A stretch of 64,000 nt of DNA from Bacteroidota bacterium (lineage in GTDB: Bacteria > Bacteroidota > Bacteroidia > Bacteroidales > UBA10428): NCBI GenBank assembly GCA_016699695.1, contig CP065006.1:1178001-1242000 (forward strand). The letters run 5' to 3'. Position numbers and translations under genes: made by a program. Shown piece after piece: positions 62,703 to 64,000 of this stretch. Below the pieces are notes generated by a model that was not told where the DNA came from, did not search any database, and saw nothing but the letters and a program-made list of their open reading frames with translations. Numbering within the stretch: the stretch's first letter is position 1; each line of letters begins with the position of its first letter.

Positions 62703-63429
62703 CGCTCAAACGTATAACGCCCAGCAGGCTTGTGCCGGGAACAATGCCGGGAACAATTTTGAATTCAATATAAAAAAGCCATTTGAACATGGTATGTATT
62801 AATTTCTGAAAGATGCCTTTCGGTGGCAATAAATATACATTCCGTTTTATTTTCAAGCCTTTTAGTACCCTTGCCGGATAGTAAAGGAGATGAAAGAAAT
62901 AGGTCAACCGGACTATTTTTCCAGTCAAGCCTTTTGTATGTTTTACGAGCATTTCTTTGTTGTACCGCCGGAAATGTCCATAAAACTCATCGTAATTCGA
63001 CCAAAGCTCCTGACGTGCCGGTACTGTTAAAAGATAGTAAAGTGCATTCGGAAAAGATTCTTTTACCTTCAGCAAAAATTCTTCAGGAGAGGGCAAGTGT
63101 TCAATCACATCGAGCAGTAAAATCGCATCTACCTTGTTTCGGAAAGAGGCATCAAGATCAAAAGCACTTTTACTCATATAGATTTTTGTGCTTTTTTTTA
63201 TTGGTTCGCCTGCAGCCAGATCAACTCCCCAGCAATCAAAACCTCTTTCATTAAGGTATTGCACCACAACACCCCGGCCACAACCAATTTCCAGCAAGGT
63301 TTTGTTTTTTAACTGCTGCCTGTTTAAAACCTTTTCGAGAATTATATTGCGTGAGGCATTCCAATAATGGTTTTCAATTCCATTGGGATAATTGGTAAGA
63401 AGCTGGGTATCGTTGTAGGAACCTTCCAT
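62692..63429 (-). CDS. SAM-dependent methyltransferase (class I)
   Basis: The 245-aa protein has the SAM-binding motif I LLEIGCGRGVVVQYL (about 45-59), followed by GVDL and the motif VDAILLLDVIEHLPSPEEFL (about 103-122). The C-terminal part is basic and hydrophobic (FKWLFYIEFKIVPG), probably membrane-associated. Relatives in glycan and lipid loci methylate sugars or lipid intermediates. I chose ATG 63429, 1 bp after the GtrB-like stop; a TTG at 63450 would overlap that gene by 20 bp. Confidence 0.88.
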   Translation of the reverse strand: MEGSYNDTQLLTNYPNGIENHYWNASRNIILEKVLNRQQLKNKTLLEIGCGRGVVVQYLNERGFDCWGVDLAAGEPIKKSTKIYMSKSAFDLDASFRNKVDAILLLDVIEHLPSPEEFLLKVKESFPNALYYLLTVPARQELWSNYDEFYGHFRRYNKEMLVKHTKGLTGKIVRLTYFFHLLYYPARVLKGLKIKRNVYLLPPKGIFQKLIHTMFKWLFYIEFKIVPGIVPGTSLLGVIRLSDEK

Positions 63430-63430
63430 A

Positions 63431-64000
63431 CTATTCAAGGGTAGATTCAATGATATAACGAGGACGCTTTTTTATCTCCTTGTAAATTTTGCCAATGTAT
63501 TCGCCAATTATGCCCAGAAAGAAAATGTGCAAGCCACCCAGCAGATAAAATGGCAGCACGGTCGAAGCCCACCCGCGGACAGTGTTGCCATTCAGGAAAG
63601 AGATTATGGTGATAGCCGATAAAACTACACACAAGATAAATATGACTAAACCAGATATGGTGATGATCCTCAAGGGGCGCACTGAAAATGAAGTGATGCC
63701 TTCGAAGGCAAAGGATACCATCTTGCGAAAAGGATATTTGGTGGTGCCGGCCATTCGTTCTTTGCGGTTGTAAAACACACTGGTCTGCCTGAGTCCTATG
63801 GCGGGTACAATACCTCTTAAAAACAAATTTCGTTCGTCGAAACGCAAAAGCTCGGCATTGAACCGCCGACTGGTGAGCCTAAAGTCGGCATGGTTGTATA
63901 CGATATCGACTCCTAGCCAACGCATAATTTTATAAAAAAACAAAGCTGTCGTTCGTTTAAAGAAGGAATCCGTTTTTCGCTCCTGCCTGACGCCATAAAC
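63431..64000 (-). CDS. GtrB-like polyprenol-phosphate glycosyltransferase (GT2), 5' end outside window
   Basis: The gene is read from the right edge, and its catalytic N-terminal part lies outside. The visible frame starts VYGVRQERKTDSFFKRTTALFFYKIMRW and continues DFRLTSRRFNAELL, FLRGIVPAIGLRQT, then two membrane helices (about 100-165 of the visible part). This is the C-terminal half of GtrB/DPM1-type GT2 enzymes, where YGVRQxRxxDSFFKR is conserved. It makes a polyprenol-phosphate sugar that a GT-C enzyme uses, and three large GT39/GT-C-like proteins are encoded in the neighbourhood. Confidence 0.9.
   Translation of the reverse strand, partial: VYGVRQERKTDSFFKRTTALFFYKIMRWLGVDIVYNHADFRLTSRRFNAELLRFDERNLFLRGIVPAIGLRQTSVFYNRKERMAGTTKYPFRKMVSFAFEGITSFSVRPLRIITISGLVIFILCVVLSAITIISFLNGNTVRGWASTVLPFYLLGGLHIFFLGIIGEYIGKIYKEIKKRPRYIIESTLE

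Overview
The window comes from a member of the Bacteroidota, most likely a free-living, Bacteroidales/Marinilabiliales-like anaerobe or microaerophile. The evidence is in the sequence. There are type IX secretion (T9SS) genes and cargo: a PorQ homologue and three large exported proteins with the typical C-terminal YPNP...GVYIV-type sorting domain. The primary sigma factor is short and lacks region 1.1. Several starts are preceded by Bacteroidota-type TAnnTTTG -7 boxes, and Shine-Dalgarno sites are generally absent. Known Bacteroidota gene orders are present (porQ-cmk-ispH-priA, hpt-adk-obgE, rsfS-ftsH-cdsA-psd, birA/pyrE/NUDIX). A flavodiiron protein and a Feo iron(II) uptake operon fit life at low oxygen.

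Layout. 1-1424: end of aroA (cut by the window edge) and aroK. 1725-9353: a three-gene operon with almost no spacing, encoding a nucleotide-transporter-like membrane protein with HEAT-like and degenerate cyclic-nucleotide-binding-like regions, a protein with three tandem TIR/DUF4062-like segments, and an nSTAND1-type NTPase with a membrane helix, coiled coil and WD40 propeller. This is the best candidate for an undescribed signalling or conflict system. 9372-15328 (minus): an M48 protease, a flavodiiron protein, and the Feo operon (FeoA-FeoB fusion, Cys-rich membrane partner, small Cys-rich exported protein). 15479-21847: two very large T9SS cargo proteins, one a sortilin-like propeller and one a lamin-tail/CotH protein. 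22126-26494: tRNA-Pro(CGG), heptose-phosphate kinase, an exported orphan, and aguB-aguA for putrescine synthesis. 26579-31775 (minus): porQ, cmk, ispH and priA.

31889-37549: a lipid kinase, a cysteine-cluster protein, a DMT transporter, a GxxExxY cassette flanked by oppositely oriented TTTGCG motifs, rpoD, and a second CotH protein. 37593-41041 (minus): a helix-hairpin-helix protein translationally coupled to a PorV/PorQ-like barrel, and purE. 41167-44700: hpt, adk, obgE, a PAP2 phosphatase and an acyl-ACP thioesterase. 44772-49421 (minus): rsfS, ftsH, a DUF2007 protein, cdsA, psd and a small membrane protein, combining membrane-lipid synthesis with protein quality control. 49601-53084: birA, an SRPBCC protein, pyrE, a NUDIX hydrolase and a flippase-like protein. 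53085-64000: a cell-surface glycan region with two GT2 enzymes, three large polytopic (GT39/GT-C-like) proteins, an MBOAT plus AlgJ/AlgX-like O-acetylation pair, an outer-membrane barrel and a methyltransferase. It looks more AT-rich than the housekeeping blocks and runs off the right edge inside a GtrB-like gene.

One tRNA gene, no rRNA genes, no CRISPR array, no insertion sequence and no integrase were seen.
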